The notes beneath the pieces were generated by a model, which was given only the letters and a program-made list of their open reading frames with translations, did not search any database and was not told where the DNA came from. Of a stretch of DNA of 64,000 nt, positions 56,432-64,000 are shown in pieces (within the stretch, counting starts at the first letter, position 1; every line of letters starts with the position of its first letter). The position numbers and the translations under genes are program-made. The stretch comes from Bradyrhizobium guangdongense (lineage in GTDB: Bacteria > Pseudomonadota > Alphaproteobacteria > Rhizobiales > Xanthobacteraceae): the NCBI RefSeq assembly GCF_004114975.1, contig NZ_CP030051.1, forward strand, positions 2,666,001-2,730,000. Direction: 5' to 3'.

Positions 56432-57634
56432 TCAGTAGAATTCAGTTGATGCAGTTACACCTCCCAAAATGCCCAGCAGAACTAGCGTATACGCTAAGGC
56501 CCCGAGCGTTTTACCGAGGGTGGGGGAATAGTAAGGCCCACGATTTTTCATTACGTTCCGATCGACCAAATAGTAGGTACAGCTAGCGACGATGACAGCT
56601 AACCCATACGAACAGAAGCCTAGAGCGGGTTGAGCGAGCCAGCCAACATGCTTCGCCACTCCGTTCAAGACGAAGGCCGCTATCCAATGATTCAGATACA
56701 TTGGGTAAGAGATCGCACCGGCAAGTATGCCCGGTTGGGTTCTTAAACCGGGCCTTGCGCAGAGAAGAACTATGCATAAAGCAAAGGGCGGAGCCCCGAC
56801 GGGATAGTAACCAGGCTGCACCAACAAGATGAGAGAGCTTGTCGCAGCTATAGAAAGAAAGATGATCGACCGCCGTCGGAGGTGAAGGTCGCCAAATCGA
56901 GCCTGAACGCTTGCCGCCGAAACACCGATGCTGATCGAGGCGAAGTCCGTCAGACCAAAATATAAGACCGCCAGCGATACCACCATCCATAGCTGTGGGA
57001 CGCGGCCGAAGCGCGAGCCAAGGATTATGAGCGGCGCGACGAGATAGAATTGCTCTTCGACAGAGATGCTCCAGAACCCATTACCAGTGCCCTTCAAGGG
57101 CATCTCCGCAAGTGCGGCAGCCGCATCCGGACGGAGCGAGAACCAGTTGTGGGTAAACGATAAGTCGTAAAATAGAAATTCAAGCCATCTGCCTGTGATA
57201 GGCTCACGTAACGCGCTGACGGTATATAACGCACCGATCGCAAAAAAATATGGTACCCAGATTCGGGTAGCCCGGTTGAAGAAGAAGCGTGGAAGCTGCT
57301 TGATAGATGAGCGGATCAGGATCGACCCGATGAGCCAGCCGCTCAGCGCAAAGAAGACCTGGACCGAGAGATTGCCCGTGACATCACTGTGTGGGACGAT
57401 GCCCTCATGCCCGAGGGCTACTATTGATGCCAGAGAGAACCGAAGCCAATCGAAGAGCGGATACTCGGCGGCTGGCCGGCTAGGTGCAGCCAAGATCTCG
57501 GGGCCGATTTGGTCATGGCGAGTGATGAGGTAGTCCGCCGGACCGAACGTCGATGCGCTCGAAATCGATGCATCTCTCTCCTCATGTCGTGCATCTTTCG
57601 GAGCGATGCGCAAGCTGTTCTCATTTATACTCAA
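56432..57634 (-). CDS. Membrane acyltransferase, family 3
   Basis: A 400-residue protein with a hydrophilic N-terminal extension (about 60 residues) and about ten hydrophobic helices. Hallmarks: the catalytic-type His in LASIVALGHEGIVPHSDV, FFALSGWLIGSILIRS, FFFNRATRIWVPYFFAI, and GFWSISVEEQFYLVAPL. Expected to O-acylate the exported polysaccharide. It overlaps the upstream glycosyltransferase gene by 14 bases, so they are coupled. Confidence 0.87.
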   Translation of the reverse strand: MSINENSLRIAPKDARHEERDASISSASTFGPADYLITRHDQIGPEILAAPSRPAAEYPLFDWLRFSLASIVALGHEGIVPHSDVTGNLSVQVFFALSGWLIGSILIRSSIKQLPRFFFNRATRIWVPYFFAIGALYTVSALREPITGRWLEFLFYDLSFTHNWFSLRPDAAAALAEMPLKGTGNGFWSISVEEQFYLVAPLIILGSRFGRVPQLWMVVSLAVLYFGLTDFASISIGVSAASVQARFGDLHLRRRSIIFLSIAATSSLILLVQPGYYPVGAPPFALCIVLLCARPGLRTQPGILAGAISYPMYLNHWIAAFVLNGVAKHVGWLAQPALGFCSYGLAVIVASCTYYLVDRNVMKNRGPYYSPTLGKTLGALAYTLVLLGILGGVTASTEFY

Positions 57635-58634
57635 TGATAGCGGTCCCGGTTCTGAGAAGTCGATCTAACAGAAATCTCAGCTGTCCAATTCCTTCTGGGA
57701 GTCGCCCCAACAGCTCGAAGAAGGCGAGTTGGCTCCGTTCACGCCAACTACCCTGCTGTTGCGCGGCCCTCCGCAAGAATTGCAGAGGATAGGCAGCCAA
57801 CAGAACGAGACCTTGTAGGCCAAAAACTACGACGGCTATCGCGCACGCAACTGGCAGCCAGATGGCCCAAATCCAAGCGCGTCGGCTCTCCCAGACCCAA
57901 TGACGCTCTGGGGCCCCACCGTGCAGATGGCTACCCTGGGCGAAAGCATAGCCGGAACGGACACGGCGGAGCCACCATTGCCGGAAGCGCGTCATAGCGG
58001 CATCGTGAAATCCCATTTCTTTGTCGATCCGCCAGACGGAGGAACCCAGCCGACGAAGCCTAACGCAAAGCTCGGGCTCCTCACCAGCAATCAGATCCTC
58101 GCGATATCCACCGACCCGCATCACTGCTGCAAGTTGCATCATGGCATTTCCGCCGCAGTGCTTTACTTCCCCGATCGGGACGTCCCACTCTCTGTCACAA
58201 AGCCAGTTGTAGATCGAGCCTTCTGGATTCCGTTCCCGGAGTCGGCCAAATACTGCCGCAACCTCAGGATGTTTATCTAGGAAATCGCTCGCCTCATTAA
58301 GCCAGCCTTCGGCCAGCTCACAGTCGCCATCAACGAACTGCACGAAGGACAAATCGGGAGCGAGTTCTTGCAGACGCTGAAGTCCAGCATTGCGGGCACG
58401 CGCAGCCGTGAACCCGATGGACAGGTCAAGCTCGACGACCTCGATTCCTTGCTCTCGCGCCCAAGCGACTGACCCATCGCTCGAACCGGAATCGACGTAA
58501 ACGACCATTTGAACCTGACGAACCGACAAAAGACAGCGCTTGAGCCGTTCACCCTCATTGCGGCCGATCGCCACGGCTCCAAGTATAGCCCGCCGATTGG
58601 TCGAACTTCCGTTGATGGCAGCTAGCTCTTGCAT
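57621..58634 (-). CDS. Glycosyltransferase family 2
   Basis: A 337-residue GT-A enzyme: GAVAIGRNEGERLKRCLLSV, YVDSGSSDGSVAWA, the metal-binding region FVQFVDGDCELAEGWL and AGEEPELCVRLRRLG. A C-terminal hydrophobic pair (about residues 255-290) probably anchors it to the inner membrane. Inverting sugar transfer onto a lipid-linked acceptor is expected. It lies 12 bases downstream of a second GT2 gene on the same strand. Confidence 0.88.
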   Translation of the reverse strand: MQELAAINGSSTNRRAILGAVAIGRNEGERLKRCLLSVRQVQMVVYVDSGSSDGSVAWAREQGIEVVELDLSIGFTAARARNAGLQRLQELAPDLSFVQFVDGDCELAEGWLNEASDFLDKHPEVAAVFGRLRERNPEGSIYNWLCDREWDVPIGEVKHCGGNAMMQLAAVMRVGGYREDLIAGEEPELCVRLRRLGSSVWRIDKEMGFHDAAMTRFRQWWLRRVRSGYAFAQGSHLHGGAPERHWVWESRRAWIWAIWLPVACAIAVVVFGLQGLVLLAAYPLQFLRRAAQQQGSWRERSQLAFFELLGRLPEGIGQLRFLLDRLLRTGTAIIEYK

Positions 58635-58646
58635 CGCGGGTTGCGC

Positions 58647-59672
58647 CTACTGTGTCGGACGAGTTGCCCAAGCCGTTGAGACCAAGATCCGCATCGTGCT
58701 TGCAGCGTGCGCGAGCGCTAGCCGCGCTCGTCTCAAATCGCTCCGCTTCAGCGCGTGACGGGCAGCGGTGAGGCCGTCCGCCACGAAAGTCAAAAAGAAC
58801 GCGGTAAAAACACCTGCCATTCCGTAGTGCTTGCGGAAATAAAGCAACTCACTTTCAATCTGGAGTGAGGATATTTGTTGAGAGGCATCAAGGGGCGTCC
58901 CGTCGGCCTTGGCGCTCTCACCGCCCAGGTGAATGACGCTGACGTGGGGATAGAAAATCACTTCCCATCCTGCCTGGCGCACGCGCCGGCAATGATCCAC
59001 CTCCTCGGAGTACATGAAAAATCGAGGATCGAACAAGCCGACCTGATCGATCACCTCACGCCTGATAAGATAATAGCAGCCCGGAACCCAATCGCAGGCT
59101 CGCGTGGATGCATGGTCCCACTCCAAGTCGTCAATCATTTTCGTATCGGGAAATAAGCGCTGCAAACCCGTCCGGAGAAGAAACGAATTCCAAGGGGTCG
59201 GAAAATATCGGCAGCAGGGCTGCAGCGAGCCATCTTCGCCGACTAACTTAACACCGAGCACACCACATCTCGGATGCTGCTCTATGAAGCTGACGGTCTG
59301 CGCTAGAGCGTCAGCGCCAACAAAGGCATCGGTGTTGAGAAGAAGAACATAGCGCCCCCGAGCTTTGGTCAACGCAAGATTATTTGCTCTTCCGAAGCCC
59401 AGATTGACCTCACTCCGGATCAGCTCAACCTCAGGATAGCGCGCCGAGAGGAGGGCGACGGACTCGTCCTTCGAATTATTGTCGACGACAATTATCTGCA
59501 GCCGAAGATTTCCGGCCCCGGCGGCGAGGCTCGCCATCATTCGGTCGATTAAGTGCTGGGTGTTGTAGTTAACGACCAACACACTGACATCTGGAACCGG
59601 AGCGAATTCCAAAGTAACGAGCCTTGTCGGAGAAACATCGACTTTTTTCTTACGTTCTGATCCAAATTGCAA
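58647..59672 (-). CDS. Glycosyltransferase family 2 (rhamnosyltransferase-like)
   Basis: A 341-residue GT-A enzyme: VSVLVVNYNTQHLIDRMMAS, IIVVDNNSKDESVALL, VNLGFGRANNLALTKARGRY, LLLNTDAFVGADAL, then FFMYSEEVDHCRRVRQAGW. This is the pattern of rhamnosyl/WcaA-like transferases. It is the first gene of the minus-strand group running to 55923. The initiating ATG at 59672 has no obvious ribosome site in the following intergenic DNA. dTDP-rhamnose as donor would fit rfbAB nearby but is unproven. Confidence 0.86.
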   Translation of the reverse strand: MQFGSERKKKVDVSPTRLVTLEFAPVPDVSVLVVNYNTQHLIDRMMASLAAGAGNLRLQIIVVDNNSKDESVALLSARYPEVELIRSEVNLGFGRANNLALTKARGRYVLLLNTDAFVGADALAQTVSFIEQHPRCGVLGVKLVGEDGSLQPCCRYFPTPWNSFLLRTGLQRLFPDTKMIDDLEWDHASTRACDWVPGCYYLIRREVIDQVGLFDPRFFMYSEEVDHCRRVRQAGWEVIFYPHVSVIHLGGESAKADGTPLDASQQISSLQIESELLYFRKHYGMAGVFTAFFLTFVADGLTAARHALKRSDLRRARLALAHAASTMRILVSTAWATRPTQ

Positions 59673-59832
59673 TGGTGAGCTCAGCGTGTGGTTACCTCAA
59701 AACGGTTATTTACCTCTAGCCCTAGAGACGGAGGTTGTTTTGGCGGTGCGTAATCTTCCTTCACCCCGGAGAAGGATTATTGTAGCAGTGCCAGTTCGGA
59801 TCCAAAGGCGGTACTCGAAAACTTCCATTTGA

Positions 59833-59857
59833 CCCATTAATCACACGAATTAATTGG
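59833..59857. promoter_or_regulatory. A/T-rich inverted repeat in a divergent control region
   Basis: CCCATTAAT and ATTAATTGG are imperfect inverted copies (8 of 9) 7 bases apart, in the 281-base gap between the divergent GT2 and WecG-like genes. Such a site could bind a dimeric regulator of both operons; no regulator gene is nearby to support this. Confidence 0.22.
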
Positions 59858-59953
59858 ATTTTACCGACCGAATTTGGCATGGTAGGTTGTTACTAACCTT
59901 TAAAGACTTTACGAGGCGCAGCGCGGGCCTCCTTTTTATATGCAGGGCGTTTT

Positions 59954-61126
59954 GTGTTAAATAGCTTGCGAACACGCCGCACCGGATTGCTCCCAGACGA
60001 GGGGATAGTCGCCCCCGTTCCCGTTTCCGAGCATGATGATCTTGCCCGTGACGTGTATGGCTTATTGGGAGTACCGATCGACGCGATCGATTTTCCGGTC
60101 TTGCTCAGGCGAATGGCCGAAGCAGCCGAGCGGGGCTGGCCTGCGCTGATCTCGACACCCAATGTGAATTTTCTCGTCAAGAGTCAGTGCAATGCAGCAT
60201 TTCGCGAAAGCATTTTGGCCAGCGATCTCTGTCTGGTTGATGGAATGCCGCTAATCTGGATCGCCAAGTTCCTGCGGATCCCGATCAAAGAGAGAATCGC
60301 CGGCAGTGATTTGTTCGGTCGGCTTAAAGCAAGAAGAGACATGGGACCCCGGATTCGCGTTTTCCTGTTCGGAGGCCAGGATGATCTCGTTGCAAAAGTC
60401 GGCGACATACTCAATGCAACCAACAGCGGCATGCAATGTGTCGGGGCCCTCAATCCAGGATTCGGAACCATTGAGGAGATGAGTTCGCCTCAAATCATCG
60501 AGGCTATCAATGAAAGCGGGGCCGACCTGCTGGCCGTGTTTCTTGGTGCCGAGAAAGCCCAGGCTTGGCTCATGCACAATCACCGGAGCTTGCGCCCGCC
60601 CGTTCGAGCGCAATTTGGTGCCACTATCAATTTCGAGGCTGGAACGGTGAGGCGAGCGCCCCCGCTCCTGAGGAGTACCGGCTTTGAGTGGTTGTGGCGG
60701 ATCAAGGAGGAACCTCACCTTTGGCGCCGCTACCTGAGTGACGGAACTACACTTCTTCGAATGCTGGTAACGTCGGTCCTGCCCACGATGATGCAGTTGC
60801 GTCGGGTGCCGCAAGATGCTCCCTTGTCGGTCCTTGTGGATGAGGAACCATCATGGGTCACCGTCAGGCTTACTGGCGCCGCCATCGAAGTGAACCTGGG
60901 GACGGCTCTTGCTCAGTTCCGGGCCGCTCTCAGCACGGGCAAAATTATCAGAATCGACCTCGCCCAAGTTGGAAGTATCGATGCTCGGTTCTTCGGTTTA
61001 TTTTTAATGCTGCGAAAGACAGTGGCCCGGCGGGGTCAATCGCTGCAGTTCACCGGGATATCGCGAGCTGTGCGTCGTCTATTTAGGTTAAATCGATTCG
61101 AATATCTTTTGCCGGCTGATATATGA
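59954..61126 (+). CDS. WecG/TagA/CpsF glycosyltransferase fused to a C-terminal STAS domain
   Basis: A 390-residue two-domain protein. Residues about 35-270 are a GT26 WecG/TagA-type transferase: GVPIDAIDFPVLLRRM, STPNVNFLVKSQCN, CLVDGMPLIWIAKFL, FLFGGQDDLVAKV, FLGAEKAQAWL and GATINFEAG. Residues about 295-390 resemble a STAS fold (VTVRLTGAAIEVNLGT, IIRIDLAQVGSIDARFFGLF). At the usual phosphoserine position the motif reads IDARF rather than IDSSG, so phospho-switching is unlikely. It probably adds N-acetylhexosaminuronic or similar sugar to the lipid carrier. It overlaps the next gene by 4 bases (ATGA), linking it to the PEP-CTERM matrix system. Confidence 0.85.
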   Translation: MLNSLRTRRTGLLPDEGIVAPVPVSEHDDLARDVYGLLGVPIDAIDFPVLLRRMAEAAERGWPALISTPNVNFLVKSQCNAAFRESILASDLCLVDGMPLIWIAKFLRIPIKERIAGSDLFGRLKARRDMGPRIRVFLFGGQDDLVAKVGDILNATNSGMQCVGALNPGFGTIEEMSSPQIIEAINESGADLLAVFLGAEKAQAWLMHNHRSLRPPVRAQFGATINFEAGTVRRAPPLLRSTGFEWLWRIKEEPHLWRRYLSDGTTLLRMLVTSVLPTMMQLRRVPQDAPLSVLVDEEPSWVTVRLTGAAIEVNLGTALAQFRAALSTGKIIRIDLAQVGSIDARFFGLFLMLRKTVARRGQSLQFTGISRAVRRLFRLNRFEYLLPADI

Positions 61127-63576
61127 TAGCCAGGCGTCTGCCGCAGAGACCGCGTCTGCACGTATCCGAGTTTGCCATGATCAACCTCTATCCCCGATTC
61201 CTACCCGGCGCCGCGATTTGCGTCGCTCTCATTGCACTGCTTGGCGGATGTGGATCGCCTGAACAGCAGGCCCAAAGCTATTACGAGCGGGGGATGGCGC
61301 TCATTCAGAAGAAGGATGACCTCGGCGCGCGCAAAGAACTGCTTGCTGCGGTCAAGTACAAGAGCGACAAGGTCGAGGTCTGGCGGGCGCTCGCCGGCAT
61401 CGATGAAAGAACAAAATCAACTTCGCTGTTTCTGGATCTGCGTAGAATCGTTGAGCTCGATCCCAATGATTTGGACGCACGGCTGAAGCTCGCTCGCATC
61501 ATGCTCGCGGGCGGAGCGATTGAAGGTGCGCAGCGAGTAATCGATGCAGCGAATGAGGGCGAGAAGCCCAGCGCGGAGCTTCACGCTTTGAAAGCGTTGA
61601 CGCTTCTCAAAGCCAAAGAAACCTCGTCCGCCATGAAGGAGGCGCAGCGCGCCTTCGAGATTGACCCGAAGAATGCGGACGCTCTTTTGGTGCTCGCTTC
61701 CAAGAAACTGTCCGACGGCGACGCTGATGGCGCACTGAGGCTTTTGGACTCCGTACCTGAATCCGCGTCGAGGGATGAGCTCCGTATTTCGCTGTTGAGG
61801 GCGGACATTCTCGCTCGAAGAGGCGACCTGCCGAAGGCAGAGGGCATCATTCGAAAGATTTATGCCGACCATCCTCAGGAGGAGGTATATCGTTCACAGC
61901 TCATTCAGCTGTTGATCGCCGAGCGCAAATTTGACGATGCAGAGAAAGAGCTGCGGGCCAAGACCCAGGCGCTTCCGAATGATAGCAAGGTCGGGCTCGA
62001 CCTGGTCCGGTTCCTGACCGCTTACAGGGGGCCGGACGCCGGTCGCGCCGAACTCGATGCGCGTATCAAGGGGACCAGCGACAATTTCGACTACCGGATA
62101 GCTCTGGCCGAGCTTGATTTTGCCCAGAAGCGCTTCAGCGACGCGACGAAGAGTTTGAGAGATCTCGCGGACAACGCTGACAGTTCGGCTAGGAAAATCG
62201 CTGCAGAGCTGAAGCTCGCAGAAATGACTGTTGCGCAAGGAGATCAGCAGGGAACACAGGCACTCGTGGCCGATATTCTCTCGAAAGACAAGCGCAACGG
62301 TGGCGCACTACGCCTGCGTGCCGCCATGAACGTGGATAAGGGCCAGATCGATGCTGCGATTGCAGATCTTCGCGAAGCACTGAATGATCAACCAAAGTCT
62401 CCGGAGCTTCTGATGCTCCTGGGCCTTGCCTACGAGCGAGGCGGCAAGAATGAGCTAGCTGATCGGCAGTATGCCGACGCGCTGAAAGCCTCGAACCTTA
62501 ATCCAAACGTAGCTCTGCGATATGTCTCTTTCCTGCAGAAAAGGAACGATGCTGCGCGGGCTGAGGACGTCCTCGTTCAGGTCAATAATCGGAATCCGAA
62601 TAACCTTCAGGTCTTGTCATCGTTGGCTCAAGTGCGACTGAGCCGTCAGAACTGGGCGGGGGCGCTTGCTGTTGCCGATTCTTTGCCGCGTAGCAAAGAA
62701 GGACAAGTGCTGGCGGGTGAGATCAAGGCTGCTGCCCTCGGGGGGCAAAACAAGATTGATGGGAGCATTGCCGCGCTGGAGGAAGCGCACAAGCTAGTGC
62801 CTGAGGCGGTCCAACCGGTAGTCGCGCTCGCCTCCGCCTACATTTCCAAGGGGCGTGCAGACCAAGCTACCGCCTTGCTGCAGGATATGAATCAGCGGTT
62901 TCCAGACAATGCCAGGCTCCTGGTGCTGCTTGGGCAGGCGAAGCTAGCCCAGAAGAAGGACGATGAGGCCATCGCCGCCTTCAACGAGGCCATGGCAAAG
63001 CAACCGAAGGATGTGACGGGCTACACAGCGCTGAATGAATACTATATCCGGAGCAAGAACTACCCCGCTGCTGAGAAGGTGCTGCAGTCAGGGCTGAAAG
63101 AAATGCCGAAAGACCTGAACCTGCGCCTCTCGCTCGGTAGCCTCCAGATTCTGAAAGGCAACACCGAAGGCGCAATGGCTGAGTACGAAGCTATACTCAA
63201 GGAGCAGCCCACGTCGCAGGTGGCTGCCAATAACCTCGTCAGCTTGATTCTGGACAATCGTTCGGACAAGGAAAGCCTCGATCGTGCATTCTCGTTATCT
63301 GAGATACTGAAGGATTCCAGCCTGCCACAACTCCAGGACACTTTTGGGTGGGCTCGGTACAAACAGGGCGATCTAAAAGGTGCAATTTCTGTCCTGGAAA
63401 CCGCAGCCGCGAAGATCCCAAATGTCGCTGCCGTTCAATATCATCTCGGAATGAGCTACGCGGCCGCAGGAGAACGGGACAAGGCGGGGGGAGCGCTCAA
63501 GAAGGCGTTTGATCTGGAGCCGGAGGGCACGCGACTAAAGGAAACAATCCGTTCGGCAATGAAATCTAACGGTTAG
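61123..63576 (+). CDS. TPR-repeat lipoprotein of the PEP-CTERM/EPS system (PrsT-like)
   Basis: An 817-residue protein. After a possible 18-residue lead, MINLYPRFLPGAAICVALIA leads to the lipobox LLGGCGS, so it is an exported lipoprotein. Many tetratricopeptide repeats follow to the end (YYERGMALIQKKDDLGARKE, RAFEIDPKNADALLVLA, LLMLLGLAYERGGKNELADR). Length, lipobox and position beside glycan genes fit PrsT, the TPR partner of exosortase/PEP-CTERM polysaccharide loci. ATG 61123 is coupled to the WecG-like stop; ATG 61177 gives a neater signal peptide. The stop overlaps that of the convergent barrel gene. Confidence 0.82.
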   Translation: MIARRLPQRPRLHVSEFAMINLYPRFLPGAAICVALIALLGGCGSPEQQAQSYYERGMALIQKKDDLGARKELLAAVKYKSDKVEVWRALAGIDERTKSTSLFLDLRRIVELDPNDLDARLKLARIMLAGGAIEGAQRVIDAANEGEKPSAELHALKALTLLKAKETSSAMKEAQRAFEIDPKNADALLVLASKKLSDGDADGALRLLDSVPESASRDELRISLLRADILARRGDLPKAEGIIRKIYADHPQEEVYRSQLIQLLIAERKFDDAEKELRAKTQALPNDSKVGLDLVRFLTAYRGPDAGRAELDARIKGTSDNFDYRIALAELDFAQKRFSDATKSLRDLADNADSSARKIAAELKLAEMTVAQGDQQGTQALVADILSKDKRNGGALRLRAAMNVDKGQIDAAIADLREALNDQPKSPELLMLLGLAYERGGKNELADRQYADALKASNLNPNVALRYVSFLQKRNDAARAEDVLVQVNNRNPNNLQVLSSLAQVRLSRQNWAGALAVADSLPRSKEGQVLAGEIKAAALGGQNKIDGSIAALEEAHKLVPEAVQPVVALASAYISKGRADQATALLQDMNQRFPDNARLLVLLGQAKLAQKKDDEAIAAFNEAMAKQPKDVTGYTALNEYYIRSKNYPAAEKVLQSGLKEMPKDLNLRLSLGSLQILKGNTEGAMAEYEAILKEQPTSQVAANNLVSLILDNRSDKESLDRAFSLSEILKDSSLPQLQDTFGWARYKQGDLKGAISVLETAAAKIPNVAAVQYHLGMSYAAAGERDKAGGALKKAFDLEPEGTRLKETIRSAMKSNG

Positions 63577-64000
63577 TAGCTACCGGGTGGTACAAGCACG
63601 TAACTGTGCGTGAAAACGAAGAGCAGGCTGTGAGAGTCGGCAGGGCCCGTTCCTGAAACGGTCTGAATGCCCGTCAGCGGGTCGATCGTATTAAGTCCCG
63701 TGCTGGCAAAGCGGTGCTGGTAGCGATACGTGAACTGGCCAAGCCATTCGCGCGTAAAGTTGTAGCTGTAAGTGGCTGATGCAGACGCATAGTCTGTGGT
63801 TGTCGTCGATATCTGCCTGTTACCGCTAGCCGAAAGCGATAGGCTCGAGTGGCTGTTGATCGTGTATATGAGGTTCGCGCTTAGCGTGTCTCGCTTGAAG
63901 ATCGATCCCACTACGCTTGGTCCGACCGACTGACTTGCGAGGAATGTCAGTGTCGTATCTTTCATCATCTTGTAGGTGAGAACCGCGTCACCAATCCAAT
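63573..64000 (-). CDS. Outer-membrane beta-barrel protein, C-terminal part (PEP-CTERM system-associated; cut by window end)
   Basis: The frame is open through the window edge (DAVLTYKMMKDTTLTFLASQ reads straight across), so the N-terminus is outside. The visible 142 residues alternate polar and hydrophobic in amphipathic strands (SLSLSASGNRQISTTTTDYA, SATYSYNFTREWLGQFTYRY, SHSLLFVFTHSYVLVPPGSY) and finish with an aromatic-rich strand, as in outer-membrane barrels. Proteins of this type (TIGR03016-like) commonly sit beside PrsT and exosortase. It converges on the TPR gene with overlapping stops. Confidence 0.7.
   Translation of the reverse strand, partial: WIGDAVLTYKMMKDTTLTFLASQSVGPSVVGSIFKRDTLSANLIYTINSHSSLSLSASGNRQISTTTTDYASASATYSYNFTREWLGQFTYRYQHRFASTGLNTIDPLTGIQTVSGTGPADSHSLLFVFTHSYVLVPPGSY

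Overview
The window looks like the chromosome of a Bradyrhizobium-type alphaproteobacterium (Hyphomicrobiales). This is inferred from high G+C, Bradyrhizobium-style Gsp proteins, a NodQ-like CysN-CysC fusion, PEP-CTERM proteins and large extracellular-matrix loci. No rRNA, tRNA or CRISPR array was found. Most of the window concerns export to, and construction of, the cell surface.

Region 1 (1-7.1 kb) is the 3' part of a type II secretion operon: gspF (cut by the window edge), gspH, gspI, gspJ, gspL, gspM, a GspC/GspN-like gene and a prepilin peptidase. There is no gspK. The major pseudopilin gene gspG is detached, lying beyond a VanZ-like gene and a small exported protein. Region 2 (7.1-13.9 kb) holds an RND efflux pump without its adaptor, long gene-poor stretches, and two decayed genes recognisable only across frameshifts: a second gspG and a DUF4214 protein.

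Region 3 (13.9-34.6 kb) carries sulfate activation genes (cysN-cysC fusion, cysD), a PEP-CTERM protein, a type I secretion ABC transporter with its HlyD adaptor and, divergent from these, a 3966-residue repeat protein with no N-terminal signal peptide. A sulfotransferase follows, ended by a strong hairpin. The parts fit a module in which PAPS is made, a giant surface protein is exported, and something is sulfated; the sulfation target is unknown.

Region 4 (34.8-41.7 kb) is a mobile-DNA scar zone. A complete IS21-family element (35072-37721, 7-bp target duplication) sits inside a PEP-CTERM gene whose frame is restored when the element is removed. Next come rfbB and rfbA, an rfbC remnant and a decayed IS66 element.

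Region 5 (41.7-64 kb) is an exopolysaccharide/PEP-CTERM cluster: two methyltransferases, five glycosyltransferases (one a WecG-type enzyme fused to a STAS domain), two membrane acyltransferases, a hexapeptide acetyltransferase, a Wzy/ligase-like protein, a Wzx-like flippase, a Tat-exported glycosidase-like protein, a GMC oxidoreductase paired with a 70-residue Tat protein, a PrsT-like TPR lipoprotein and the end of an outer-membrane barrel protein. By eye, 44-56 kb is richer in A/T codons than the flanks, and genes switch strand often, which suggests piecemeal acquisition. Exosortase and polysaccharide-export genes are not in view and probably lie past the right edge.
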